This document shows, piece by piece, positions 27,321-35,956 of a stretch of 64,000 bases of DNA (positions are counted from its first letter, which is position 1; each line of letters starts with the position of its first letter). Source of the stretch: QZLE01 sp033852135 (GTDB lineage: Bacteria; Pseudomonadota; Gammaproteobacteria; QZLD01); assembly GCA_033852135.1 (NCBI GenBank), contig JAWSVB010000005.1:1-64000 (forward strand). Direction: 5' to 3'. The notes beneath the pieces were generated by a model, which ran no database searches, was not told the origin of the DNA, and worked only from the letters and a program-made list of their open reading frames with translations. Made by a program: the position numbers and the translations under genes.

Positions 27321-27689
27321 ATGGATCCAAGTACACTACCAGACAAACAAAGAACGTGCCCACGTAGACATCTGATCTTTTATCTGCGGGTATTCGATAA
27401 TGAAACCAATAAACTTGTTGGATACATTGGCGACATAAGCACAAAAGGGGTGATGCTCGTCTCTGAAAAACCAATTAAAACCGATAAGGTGTTTAGCCTT
27501 TCTCTCCATCTAAACCCAACCAATGACAGACGGGAACCAAGGGTAGTAAATTTTGATGCCAGAAGTATCTGGTGTAGAAACGATGTCAATCCAGACTTAT
27601 ATGACACTGGATTTGAGCTTATTGACCTGGCGGAAGAGACTGTTGAAGAGATTTCAGAACTGATTGATGATATTGGTTTTAACCAGTAA
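27321..27689 (+). CDS. PilZ-domain protein
   Basis: 122 aa, single PilZ domain, cytoplasmic c-di-GMP receptor type. The N-terminal arginine motif (RTCPRRHLIFYLRV, residues 11-24) and GDISTKGVML (D-x-S-x-x-G) are both present, so c-di-GMP binding is plausible. It is followed by an acidic helix (LAEETVEEISELIDDI). Single gene 130 bp after the Nudix gene. The target pathway is unknown. Confidence 0.85.
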   Translation: MDPSTLPDKQRTCPRRHLIFYLRVFDNETNKLVGYIGDISTKGVMLVSEKPIKTDKVFSLSLHLNPTNDRREPRVVNFDARSIWCRNDVNPDLYDTGFELIDLAEETVEEISELIDDIGFNQ

Positions 27690-27726
27690 AGGTATAAAGT
27701 TATTCCTGCGAAAGCGCGCTGCTTGT

Positions 27727-27791
27727 CCGGGGAAATAAATTAATAGAATCAGAGTGGCTGAGCGCAGCCGAAGCCCCGGTGATTCTATTAA
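27727..27791. repeat. Nested inverted repeat between convergent PilZ and sulfotransferase genes
   Basis: TTAATAGAATCA (27740-27751) and TGATTCTATTAA (27780-27791) form a perfect 12-bp stem. Inside, GGCTG (27756-27760) and CAGCC (27765-27769) form a second hairpin around AGCG. CCGGGG (27727-27732) can also pair with CCCCGG (27774-27779), giving an alternative fold. The right arm contains the sulfotransferase stop codon. It resembles the GGCTGAGCG/CGAAGCC palindromes that recur in many bacterial genomes, and may act as a bidirectional terminator. Confidence 0.7.
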
Positions 27792-28615
27792 TCTTTCAGC
27801 ATCCATTCATAAGGAGTGCCATTTAACAGTTCTTCCAGCTCTTCATAATTTGTAACCAATTCCCTTAAAGGAAAAGGATTGGTCTTTGATAGCCCAACAG
27901 ATACTTTCTTTGGCTTAACATCTAGAAATTCGCATATACGTAAATATGCTTTTTCAGGGTTATCCTGGATATCATCTTCATATATAAGCTTTAGGACATT
28001 GCGCCCTTGCAACAACCTATCCAGTTCATCAAACTGCTGATCAAAATCAGACAGGAAGTTCAAAAGAGGTTTTGTTTCAAAATCTATTTTCACTTCATCT
28101 GTATTCACATGAACACTGTTTAACACAGCCTTTTTACCTTTCTTCTGGTGATACGCTCCTGTCCGCTCATGTGCAATTATACTTGATATAATCTTGCGAA
28201 GCCTATTCCTCCTGTCCAGTATAATAAAATGTGTAAAGCCCAGCTCATCAAGGTGCTGAATATATGTTTCTACCAGACAACCGATAAGCCTGTTGTGAAA
28301 CGGTTTGATTTCAAACCCATAAAAACTATTGCAAGCAGGAACCATCATATTCTTCAGGCTTTCAACCGGATCCCCTGGAAACACCTCTGTTTTTTCAAAT
28401 CCTCCGTTATTTTTTAACCACTCCGCAAAAACAGGGGTATATATTTCTCCATCCCAATATATATCTTTGTGCTGCTCCAGCATGGAGCCAAGAACCCCGC
28501 TTCCGCACCTCCCTATATGGTACATCACACAATTTCCAGGTCGTTTCCCACCTGACATAGGACCTATTATACCTCTAAGTATTTTGTCTGCTTTTTTTAT
28601 GATTTTTAGTCCCAT
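27788..28615 (-). CDS. PAPS-dependent sulfotransferase-like protein
   Basis: 275 aa, soluble. It is predicted to transfer sulfate from 3-phosphoadenylylsulfate to a sugar or lipid. The 5-prime phosphosulfate loop is YHIGRCGSGVLGSML (about 32-46) and the 3-prime phosphate region is FIILDRRNRLRKIISSI (about 131-147). An upstream basic patch and the domain order fit bacterial Stf0/NodH-like enzymes. The acceptor is unknown. It is isolated from the polysaccharide locus; its neighbours are unrelated. Sulfated LPS is one possibility. Confidence 0.78.
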   Translation of the reverse strand: MGLKIIKKADKILRGIIGPMSGGKRPGNCVMYHIGRCGSGVLGSMLEQHKDIYWDGEIYTPVFAEWLKNNGGFEKTEVFPGDPVESLKNMMVPACNSFYGFEIKPFHNRLIGCLVETYIQHLDELGFTHFIILDRRNRLRKIISSIIAHERTGAYHQKKGKKAVLNSVHVNTDEVKIDFETKPLLNFLSDFDQQFDELDRLLQGRNVLKLIYEDDIQDNPEKAYLRICEFLDVKPKKVSVGLSKTNPFPLRELVTNYEELEELLNGTPYEWMLKD

Positions 28616-28745
28616 CTAGTATCACACCTTTTTATTGCTTGATTAGGGGGGGAGCTTTTTATATCTCGAACATATTACTTACTGAACCCACTGTGTCAAT
28701 TAGAATTAGCCGCACATAAATTAAGGCATCTGTTATTATCTATCC

Positions 28746-29387
28746 CTAAACAGCATATTGCTCGCGGTATTTTTTAACTGCAGAGATAATCTCTTCACTA
28801 AAATCTGCATCGCCTAAATAATCAACCAACTGTTCCAACTTAGCGATACTAATCACTTTAGTTGCATAACTGCGTTCAACCTCTTGCACTGCTGAACTAT
28901 CAGATTCACCACGCTCCTGACGATCCAATGCGATTACGACACCAGCAACCTCACCACCATTTTCTTTAATGATCTTCACTGACTCGCGCACTGATGTTCC
29001 TGCCGAGATAACGTCATCAATAATCAAAGCCTTGCCAGAGATAGCAGCACCAACTATTACACCACCCTCACCGTGATCTTTTGCCTCTTTGCGGTTATAC
29101 GCATAAGGGATATTAAGGCCATGGTCATTTGCCAATGCGATAACTGTAGCTGCGGCAAGAGTTATCCCCTTATATGCTGGGCCATATAACATATCAAACT
29201 CAACACCAGAATCAACGATCGCCTGAGCATAATATTTCCCCAGCTTAGCTAAAGCTTCTCCAGTATTAAATAATCCTGCATTAAAAAAATAAGGGCTTAA
29301 ACGACCAGATTTAAGTTTAAACTCACCGAACTTTAAGATTCCCAGATCAATCGATAGATCTAAAAACTCTTTTGAAAATTGCTTCAT
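28746..29387 (-). CDS. pyrE: Orotate phosphoribosyltransferase
   Basis: 213 aa. Forms orotidine 5-phosphate from orotate and PRPP in pyrimidine synthesis. FLDLSIDLGILKFGEF and LKSGRLSPYFFNAG at the N-terminus, GPAYKGITLA, AYNRKEAKDHGEGG and the PRPP loop ALIIDDVISAGTSVRES are all present. The start has GAGG at good spacing. Length equals E. coli PyrE. Single gene with the icd terminator upstream. Confidence 0.97.
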   Translation of the reverse strand: MKQFSKEFLDLSIDLGILKFGEFKLKSGRLSPYFFNAGLFNTGEALAKLGKYYAQAIVDSGVEFDMLYGPAYKGITLAAATVIALANDHGLNIPYAYNRKEAKDHGEGGVIVGAAISGKALIIDDVISAGTSVRESVKIIKENGGEVAGVVIALDRQERGESDSSAVQEVERSYATKVISIAKLEQLVDYLGDADFSEEIISAVKKYREQYAV

Positions 29388-29422
29388 TTTTTACCTCACT
29401 ATAAACCAGAAAATACTTTATG

Positions 29423-29450
29423 AAAAAAGGGGCCATAAAAGCCCCTTTCT
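29423..29450 (-). terminator. Rho-independent terminator of icd
   Basis: AAAGGGGC (29426-29433) and GCCCCTTT (29441-29448), 8-bp stem with a 7-nt loop. On the minus strand it is followed by TTTTTT overlapping the stem end. It separates icd from pyrE. Confidence 0.85.
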
Positions 29451-29471
29451 CATAAAATCAACTGATCGACC

Positions 29472-31238
29472 TTATTCGTTTGCCCAACCAAAATACTCAA
29501 CCGCAGCAAAGATATCGATATCAGATATAATACCAACCGGCTTATTATCAGCACCCATAACCACCATGCGACTGACGTCAGCAGAGCGCATCTTATCCGC
29601 ACAGTCAACAAGAGAAGTCTCAACAGGAACTGTAACTAATGGTTTAGTCGCAACTTCACCAACAGTTGTTGTCTTTGGAGAACGGTTTTGCGAAACGATA
29701 CGGGTTACAACGTCTCTTTGCGTCATAATACCCCATTCGCCACCATCTTTTGGCTCTGAAAGCACTGAGCTAATGCCTTTATCACGCATAAGGCTCATAG
29801 TCTCTTCAACTGAGTTTGTTTCCGGCACATAGATTGGATTACGAACCATTAGATCACCAACCTTAGATGGAATACGTCCAGATGAGATCATCGCTTCAAG
29901 CGGTTGAATTACACGGCGCTTTTCACGATCAAGCCTATCTTTCTCGATTTTCTCAATACGCTCAGATCTAACACGTTCAATATAAATACCACCACCATTG
30001 ATCTCATCAATCAAGGCATCAGCAAACTGGCTAGTTGCTACCTCAGTAGCACCGTCCATCTGACGCGCGAAATCATAGGTTACAACCTTTTTCTCAACCA
30101 CATTAGTATATGCTTTAACGATCAAGTCAGAAGCTTCACTCCAGCCAATATACTCAAGCATGTTCACACCACTAAATAGCAACGAACCAGGGTTAACCTT
30201 ATCCTGACCCGCATACTTAGGCGCTGTACCATGTGTTGCCTCAAATACAGCCACGTGATCCGCCATATTTGCTCCAGGAGCAATGCCTACCCCACCAACC
30301 TCAGCTGCACAAGCATCAGATAGGTAGTCGCCATTTAGATTCATCGTAGCAAGAACATCAAACTCACTTGGTCTAAGCAGCATAAGCTGGAAGATAATGT
30401 CAGCAATGCGATCCTTGATCACAATCTTGCCTTCTGGCTGCTTACCGCCATAAGCTGAATACAGCTCATCTTCAGTAATTGTTTGCTCTGGGAACTCTTC
30501 AAGCGCAACTTCATAACCCCAGTTTCTGAAAGCACCTTCAGTAAACTTCATGATATTACCTTTATGGACCAAGGTAACACTCTCACGGTTGTTATCGATT
30601 GCGTATTGAATCGCTTTTCTAACTAATCTTTTAGTACCAAATTCAGAAATTGGCTTGATGCCAATACCTGCATCATCAAAAAACTTTGCATCCATCTCGT
30701 TGCGCAGAAAATCAGCAAGTTTTTTATTCTCATCAGAACCTGATGCGTATTCAATTCCAGCATATACATCTTCAGTGTTTTCTCTGAAGATAACAACATC
30801 AACCTCTTCTGGCTTCTTAAGAGGTGAAGGGACACCATTATAGTAACGAACTGGACGTACACATGCGTATAGATCAAGAGTCTGGCGTAAAGCTACATTA
30901 AGAGAACGAAAGCCACCACCGACAGGAGTAGTAAGAGGGCCTTTGATTGAAACCACCAAATCTTTCATAGCTTCAATAGTTTCATCCGGAAAATAATTAC
31001 CATCGTATAAGGAAGCCGCTTTCTCGCCTAGAAAGAGTTCAGCCCAATGCACTTTTCTTTTGCCGTTATATGCTTTTTCAACAGCAGCATCCCAAACGCG
31101 CAAACATGCACTTGTAATATCAGGTCCAATTCCATCACCCTCAACGTATCCAAGTATCGGATTATTTGGCACCATCATCTTGCCAGCAACAATTTCGATC
31201 TTTTCCCCTGATTCTGGGTATTTAATATTTTGAGCCAT
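29472..31238 (-). CDS. icd: NADP-type isocitrate dehydrogenase fused to a C-terminal CBS pair
   Basis: 588 aa from ATG at 31238 (AGGA 6 bp upstream; the frame also offers a GTG one codon earlier). Residues 1 to about 418 are a normal IcdA-type enzyme converting isocitrate to 2-oxoglutarate. They contain GDGIGPDI, the regulatory phospho-Ser in FRSLNVALRQTLDLYACVRP, VFRENTEDVYAGIEY, LVHKGNIMKFTEG and FEATHGTAPKYAG. E. coli IcdA stops there (416 aa). Here a charged linker (RSERIEKIEKDRLDREKRR) leads to two CBS motifs (about 455-588: VGDLMVRNPIYVPETNS, SRMVVMGADNKPVGIISDID). CBS pairs usually bind adenine nucleotides, so energy-charge control is inferred. Confidence 0.92.
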   Translation of the reverse strand: MAQNIKYPESGEKIEIVAGKMMVPNNPILGYVEGDGIGPDITSACLRVWDAAVEKAYNGKRKVHWAELFLGEKAASLYDGNYFPDETIEAMKDLVVSIKGPLTTPVGGGFRSLNVALRQTLDLYACVRPVRYYNGVPSPLKKPEEVDVVIFRENTEDVYAGIEYASGSDENKKLADFLRNEMDAKFFDDAGIGIKPISEFGTKRLVRKAIQYAIDNNRESVTLVHKGNIMKFTEGAFRNWGYEVALEEFPEQTITEDELYSAYGGKQPEGKIVIKDRIADIIFQLMLLRPSEFDVLATMNLNGDYLSDACAAEVGGVGIAPGANMADHVAVFEATHGTAPKYAGQDKVNPGSLLFSGVNMLEYIGWSEASDLIVKAYTNVVEKKVVTYDFARQMDGATEVATSQFADALIDEINGGGIYIERVRSERIEKIEKDRLDREKRRVIQPLEAMISSGRIPSKVGDLMVRNPIYVPETNSVEETMSLMRDKGISSVLSEPKDGGEWGIMTQRDVVTRIVSQNRSPKTTTVGEVATKPLVTVPVETSLVDCADKMRSADVSRMVVMGADNKPVGIISDIDIFAAVEYFGWANE

Positions 31239-31574
31239 CACTTATCCTTTCTTCTGTCTTTCAGCACCGAATGCCTTAAAAACCGGAATAGAAAACATTG
31301 AAAAATCAATCTGAAGCCGTATTTAAGCAAAATATCGCTCTGTATGCCAGCTTATTTATCCCTATAAAGCTTTAATAGCAGCGAATTAGCTGCAAATTTT
31401 CCCAGATAAGAGAAAGAGTAGCATTAAGCCCCATATCCAAGCTTTTTGTGAACCAAGTCACAACACAGCATACTAATTAAATTAGCATATAAAAATGTTA
31501 ATAGGCTCACACCCTAAAGCGACACGGCCAGTTATTCTTAACTCATATGCGCTTTAATACAGGACTATTAGGAA
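31239..31574. other. Divergent promoter region of icd and Sel1 gene
   Basis: 336 bp without a gene. The main feature is the perfect CRP-type palindrome at 31447-31462; the rest is AT-rich with no strong structure noticed. Confidence 0.55.
31447..31462. promoter_or_regulatory. Perfect CRP/Vfr-type site
   Basis: TTGTGA-ACCAAG-TCACAA, an exact match to TGTGA-N6-TCACA with both flanking bases symmetric. The spacer ACCAAG is identical to that in the element at 18193-18208. It is 208 bp before icd and 112 bp before the Sel1 gene, so either could be controlled. Confidence 0.6.
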
Positions 31575-32090
31575 GTGGATAATAATAACAAATTGGATGG
31601 CATAGAAAACTCCGAACAGTATTGGGATACGGATCCAGAGTTTGAAAAAGCCCGAAGGTTCTATGAACTTGGCTTTCAGTATGAGTCGGGCCGCGGTGTT
31701 CCGTATAACATGACCAAAGCCATTAAATGTTACCGTGCAGCAGCTATGATGGGATATCCTCCAGCTCAAAATGGGATTGGCTTTTTGCACGCTACGGGTA
31801 GAGGCGTGGTTCAAAATGAAGCTATTGCACTTTCGTGGTTTGAAAAATCTGCAGATGCAGGTCATTCAGGAGCTCAATTAAACCTTGGGGTTATGTATGC
31901 TGAGGGACGAGGAGCTCAACAAGATGAAACAGAAGCAGTGTGTTGCTTCTATAAAGCCGCCATGGCTGGTAATATTGATGCACAAGAATTTTTGGGGCAA
32001 GCTTTAGAATCTGGACTATGCGGACTATCGCAAGATAAAGAAGCAGCAGCTTTCTGGTATGAGCAAGCATCAATCGGAAGACACCAGTAA
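31575..32090 (+). CDS. Sel1-like repeat (SLR) protein
   Basis: 171 aa with about four Sel1 repeats of 36 aa: ARRFYELGFQYESGRGVPYN (first, partly cited), then AKNGIGFLHATGRG-like, AQLNLGVMYAEGRGAQQDE and AQEFLGQALESG segments. No signal peptide is seen, so it is cytoplasmic. SLR proteins are adaptor solenoids, often linked with signalling. The start is GTG at 31575 with AGGA only 1-2 bp upstream and a second AGGA 11 bp upstream, so the start is tentative. The response regulator follows at 168 bp. Confidence 0.75.
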   Translation: MDNNNKLDGIENSEQYWDTDPEFEKARRFYELGFQYESGRGVPYNMTKAIKCYRAAAMMGYPPAQNGIGFLHATGRGVVQNEAIALSWFEKSADAGHSGAQLNLGVMYAEGRGAQQDETEAVCCFYKAAMAGNIDAQEFLGQALESGLCGLSQDKEAAAFWYEQASIGRHQ

Positions 32091-32258
32091 GCCTAAAAGC
32101 TTTTCCTTTATTTAAGATTGCATCATTGCATAATGCAGGTATACAATTCTGCTACAATAGTTTTGCTGACTACCTTGCTAATACCAGCATATTCATACAG
32201 ATATTTACAGCATAACTATAATGGACTTAGTAGGGGTTAAACTCATGGAGAAAATTGT

Positions 32259-33392
32259 ATGACAATAAATAAAGCACTGGTTGTAGATGACTCCAGATTA
32301 GCCCGTATCGCACTTTCTAAATTACTTGCCCCTCACAATATCGATGTAATTATGGCTGGCTCCAGCGAAGAGGCTATATTAATAGCCAAAGAAGAGTCTC
32401 CTGACATCATATTTATGGACTACATGATGCCTGATGTAGATGGCTATGAAACCACTAAGATGATCTGTTCAAATCCTGAACTGAATCATATACCTGTCGT
32501 TATGTGTACTTCACAAGATACTGAAGAGGACCGTAAGCGTGCTCGCGAATGTGGTGCAAAAGGTTTTCTTACCAAGCCAACCACACAGCCAGTATTAGAC
32601 AAAGTAATTAACGCGGTAAATAAATTATCTGATAAAGCAAAAGCACCGCAGGCAACTTCAGAACCTGCTAGCTCTATGCAGCCAATCTCTTCCCCAATTG
32701 CTCAACCAACTGCTAGTGCTACAGTTAACATAGATCTTATGGAAAAAATTGCACAAAAATGTGCGCAAAACACCATCTCTCAATATGCTGAAGATACAAT
32801 CATTAGTAAAGCTGAAATAACCGCACATAAAGCAATAGAAGACAGCTTAGGGCAAATCGAAAATAACGTCATGTCACTTGCAGAAAAATCTTCAGCTGCA
32901 ACTGCAGAAGCAATCGCAGAGCAAACTGCAGACAAGATAGCCCGCATCGTCACCCGTGAAGTTCTTGATGAGTTGGCTGAGTCAGCCTTGACAAGAATCA
33001 GCCTAAACGTTGAAAAATCGATGAGTGAGTCACTCAGCACTGAACTGTCAAAATGCCTAACTGAGTTCCTTGAAGGGGATGAATTAATCTCCAAAATCAA
33101 AGCAACCGCTCAACCAGAGGCAGAAACTGTAGCTGACGGCATTGCTAGAAAAATATCCAGACAAACTGCCGAAAGTACTGCTGAAGCTGTTGCAGAACAA
33201 GCAGGTTCGAAAGCTGCAGCATCTACAGCCAAGTCTGTAGCTGACAACACCGCCCGTGAAACCGCTGAATATATGTTCAACCAACATTTTAAGAAGATAA
33301 AACGTAAGATTCTTATAACCAGCTTAGGTTTTTCACTGATAGCTATCGGCGCTTCAGTTGCTATAGGTTTTTTCTTACCACAGTTTATTTAG
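32259..33392 (+). CDS. Membrane-anchored response regulator with a long Ala-rich helical stalk
   Basis: 377 aa. The receiver (1-125) is intact: Asp10/Asp11, phosphoacceptor Asp54 (FMDYMMPD), Thr84 and Lys106. A Pro/Ser/Ala linker (about 128-155) follows. Residues about 160-345 are low-complexity helix rich in Ala, Glu, Lys and Thr with recurring AEAIAEQTADKIA-like units. A single C-terminal membrane span (about 350-377, ILITSLGFSLIAIGASVAIG...) ends the protein with no output domain. This would tail-anchor a receiver on the cytoplasmic face of the inner membrane. GGAG is 8 bp before the ATG. No histidine kinase is nearby. I do not know a characterised protein of this architecture. Confidence 0.8.
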   Translation: MTINKALVVDDSRLARIALSKLLAPHNIDVIMAGSSEEAILIAKEESPDIIFMDYMMPDVDGYETTKMICSNPELNHIPVVMCTSQDTEEDRKRARECGAKGFLTKPTTQPVLDKVINAVNKLSDKAKAPQATSEPASSMQPISSPIAQPTASATVNIDLMEKIAQKCAQNTISQYAEDTIISKAEITAHKAIEDSLGQIENNVMSLAEKSSAATAEAIAEQTADKIARIVTREVLDELAESALTRISLNVEKSMSESLSTELSKCLTEFLEGDELISKIKATAQPEAETVADGIARKISRQTAESTAEAVAEQAGSKAAASTAKSVADNTARETAEYMFNQHFKKIKRKILITSLGFSLIAIGASVAIGFFLPQFI

Positions 33393-33485
33393 TGTCGTTC
33401 TATATTGCCAGATCAAATTAGGCAATGACAAACGCAATTAGAAATGTATTTCAAAATCACTAAAAGCGTTATGAGCGCAGATTTA

Positions 33486-33573
33486 TCGAGGCGCAAGGCA
33501 TTAAAAAGATGTTGAGCATACGGGTTTGTATGCGGCTCATTTTTTAATGACTTGCAACAAAGGAAAAGCAAGC
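33486..33573 (+). repeat. Dispersed intergenic repeat, copy C
   Basis: GAGGCGCAAGGCATTAAAAAG leads into the hairpin TGAGC-ATAC, loop GGGTTT, GTAT-GCG-GCTCA, then TTTTTTAA and TTGCAACAAAGG and a final AAGCAAGCAC. The stem bases differ from copies A and B at paired positions on both arms. The end lies about 10 bp before the stop codon of the minus-strand epimerase gene. Confidence 0.8.
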
Positions 33574-33583
33574 ACAATAGCTT

Positions 33584-34591
33584 TTAGCAATAAAAACCCT
33601 TATACCACTCAACAAACTTGCCTACACCCTCTTCTATGGAAGTTGCTGGCTTAAAACCAACATCATTCACTAAATCATCGACATCAGCATAGGTTGCAGG
33701 TACATCGCCTGGTTGAATTGGCATCATATTTTTCTCAGCCTTGATTCCGATCGCATTTTCAATAGTTTCAATCAGATACATTAATTCAACTGGGTTATTA
33801 TTACCTATATTATAAATCTTGTATGGGGCTTTACTGGTACCAGGATCTGGTGAATCACCACTCCACTCACTATTTGGCTTGGCAGTATTATCTAAGGTCC
33901 GAATTACACCTTCAACGATATCATCAACGTAGGTAAAATCACGCAGCATCTTGCCATGATTAAATACATCAATTGGCCTACCTTCGAGAATTGCCTTGGT
34001 AAATAGGAACATCGCCATATCAGGACGCCCCCATGGACCATAAACAGTAAAGAACCTAAGTCCAGTTGTAGGCATCCCATAAAGATGAGAATACGTATGC
34101 GCCATTAATTCGTTAGACTTCTTCGTCGCAGCATAAAGTGACAGCGGATGGTCAACATTATCGTGTATAGAAAATGGCATGCTAGTATTAGCGCCATAAA
34201 CCGATGATGATGACGCATAAACCAAATGCTGAATATCATTATGGCGGCAACCTTCAAGGATATTCATAAAGCCATTTATATTGCTATCAATATACGCATG
34301 TGGGTTCTCTAAAGAGTATCTAACGCCGGCCTGAGCAGCAAGGTTTACTACTTTATCAAATTTCTCTTTAGCAAAAAGTTTTTCTATCCCGACTTTATCT
34401 TCCAGAGACATATTCACTTCTTTGAAACTTTTATGCACTGTTAATTGCTTTAACCTAGCTTTCTTAAGGTTAACATCATAATAATCATTCAGGTTATCGA
34501 GACCAACAACTTCATCACCACGCTCCATTAGGCGCTTGGCAAGATGAAATCCGATAAAGCCAGCTGTTCCAGTTACTAATATCTTTGCCAT
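33584..34591 (-). CDS. UDP-glucuronate 4-epimerase-type SDR
   Basis: 335 aa extended SDR. It has GTAGFIGFHLAKRLMERGDEV, NDYYDVNLKKARLKQL, YASSSSVYG and YAATKKSNELMAH (catalytic Tyr/Lys), RFFTVYGPWGRPDMA and DFTYVDDI. The NDYYDV-LK-ARL signature marks the CapI/LspL group that interconverts UDP-GlcA and UDP-GalA. With ugd at 39888 it would supply UDP-GalA. It is the last gene of the polysaccharide locus, 7 bp after the dehydrogenase gene. Confidence 0.85.
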   Translation of the reverse strand: MAKILVTGTAGFIGFHLAKRLMERGDEVVGLDNLNDYYDVNLKKARLKQLTVHKSFKEVNMSLEDKVGIEKLFAKEKFDKVVNLAAQAGVRYSLENPHAYIDSNINGFMNILEGCRHNDIQHLVYASSSSVYGANTSMPFSIHDNVDHPLSLYAATKKSNELMAHTYSHLYGMPTTGLRFFTVYGPWGRPDMAMFLFTKAILEGRPIDVFNHGKMLRDFTYVDDIVEGVIRTLDNTAKPNSEWSGDSPDPGTSKAPYKIYNIGNNNPVELMYLIETIENAIGIKAEKNMMPIQPGDVPATYADVDDLVNDVGFKPATSIEEGVGKFVEWYKGFYC

Positions 34592-34598
34592 TGTTTTC

Positions 34599-35897
34599 TT
34601 ATAACCTCCAACCTATAAAGCCTGCCGCAGTAATCTTATCCCTACCAAATGCCGACTTAACATCCACAAATGGAACGGAACCATTACATTTTGCAGCAAG
34701 CTCACTTAGGTCCTGATTCAAAATATCCTCATGACTAACCGCAGCAATTACTGCATCAATATCTTTTACATCATCAATATCAGTTAAGCTAATACCATAT
34801 TCTTCTTGTGCTTCATGATTCTCAGCAACTGGATCCCAGATAACCACCTCAACACCATATGTTTCCAGCTCTGCAATAACATCTACTACACGAGTATTAC
34901 GCAGATCAGCACAGTTCTCTTTAAAGGTTAAACCCATAATAAGAACTTTGGCACCATTAACCTGGGTATTCTGAGTAATCATCTTCTTTACTGTTTGTTC
35001 GGCAATAAACTTACCCATATTATCGTTGATACGCCTACCAGCCAGAATAACCTCTGGATGGTATCCGCATACAGATGCTTTATAAGTAAGATAATATGGG
35101 TCAACACCGATACAGTGCCCGCCAACTAAACCTGGGCGGAAAGGCAAAAAGTTCCACTTTGTTCCAGCAGCCTCTAGCACATCAAGGGTATCAATACCCA
35201 TGATATTAAAGATAACCGCCAGCTCATTCATCAGCGCAATATTTAGATCACGCTGAGTGTTCTCGATAACCTTAGCAGCCTCAGCCACCTTAATTGAAGC
35301 AGCACGATGTACACCAGCCTCAATAACTAATTCATATACCTGCGCAACCGTCTCTAGCACTTCCGGAGTATCACCAGAAACCACCTTAACAATCTTCTCT
35401 AATGTATTTACTTTATCACCAGGATTAATACGCTCTGGAGAATACCCAATATTAAAATCTTTCTTCCATTTCAATCCAGACTCTTGCTCCAGAATCGGCA
35501 CACATACCTCTTCAGTAGCCCCAGGGTATACGGTAGACTCAAACACAACTATTGCGCCAGGCTTCAGGTTCTGCCCTACGGTAACGCTAGCTTTTTCCAC
35601 AGGAGTAAGATCAGGCTGTTTTGCATGATTTATAGGGGTCGGTACTGCAACAATAACCACATCAGCCTTTTTTATCTGAGCAGCATCGGCAGTATAGATA
35701 ATATTATCTTTTGCCTTCGTAAAGGCATCAGCACCCATCTCACCAGTTGGATCAACACCATTATTATAGGCATCAACTTTGTCCTGGCTAATCTCAAAAC
35801 CGATTGTCTTGATCTTTTGCCCAAAAGCCAAAGCCAATGGCAATCCAACATAGCCAAGACCAATGACCGCAACTGAATCAACTCCACTAACCTTCAT
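34599..35897 (-). CDS. UDP-N-acetylhexosamine 6-dehydrogenase (TviB/WbpO type)
   Basis: 432 aa. NAD-dependent two-step oxidation of C6 of UDP-GlcNAc or UDP-GalNAc to the uronic acid. It shows GLGYVGLPLALAFG, ESTVYPGATEEVCVP, SPERINPGDK and the catalytic Cys in GLVGGHCIGVDPYYL. These fit the TviB/WbpO/VipA group rather than UDP-glucose dehydrogenase. GlcNAc versus GalNAc preference cannot be told. It is followed by the epimerase gene 7 bp downstream. Confidence 0.87.
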   Translation of the reverse strand: MKVSGVDSVAVIGLGYVGLPLALAFGQKIKTIGFEISQDKVDAYNNGVDPTGEMGADAFTKAKDNIIYTADAAQIKKADVVIVAVPTPINHAKQPDLTPVEKASVTVGQNLKPGAIVVFESTVYPGATEEVCVPILEQESGLKWKKDFNIGYSPERINPGDKVNTLEKIVKVVSGDTPEVLETVAQVYELVIEAGVHRAASIKVAEAAKVIENTQRDLNIALMNELAVIFNIMGIDTLDVLEAAGTKWNFLPFRPGLVGGHCIGVDPYYLTYKASVCGYHPEVILAGRRINDNMGKFIAEQTVKKMITQNTQVNGAKVLIMGLTFKENCADLRNTRVVDVIAELETYGVEVVIWDPVAENHEAQEEYGISLTDIDDVKDIDAVIAAVSHEDILNQDLSELAAKCNGSVPFVDVKSAFGRDKITAAGFIGWRL

Positions 35898-35956
35898 TGA
35901 ACATTCTCCATCATGCGCAGACCAATTAGCGCTCTTCCAAAATTAATACTGTAAAC

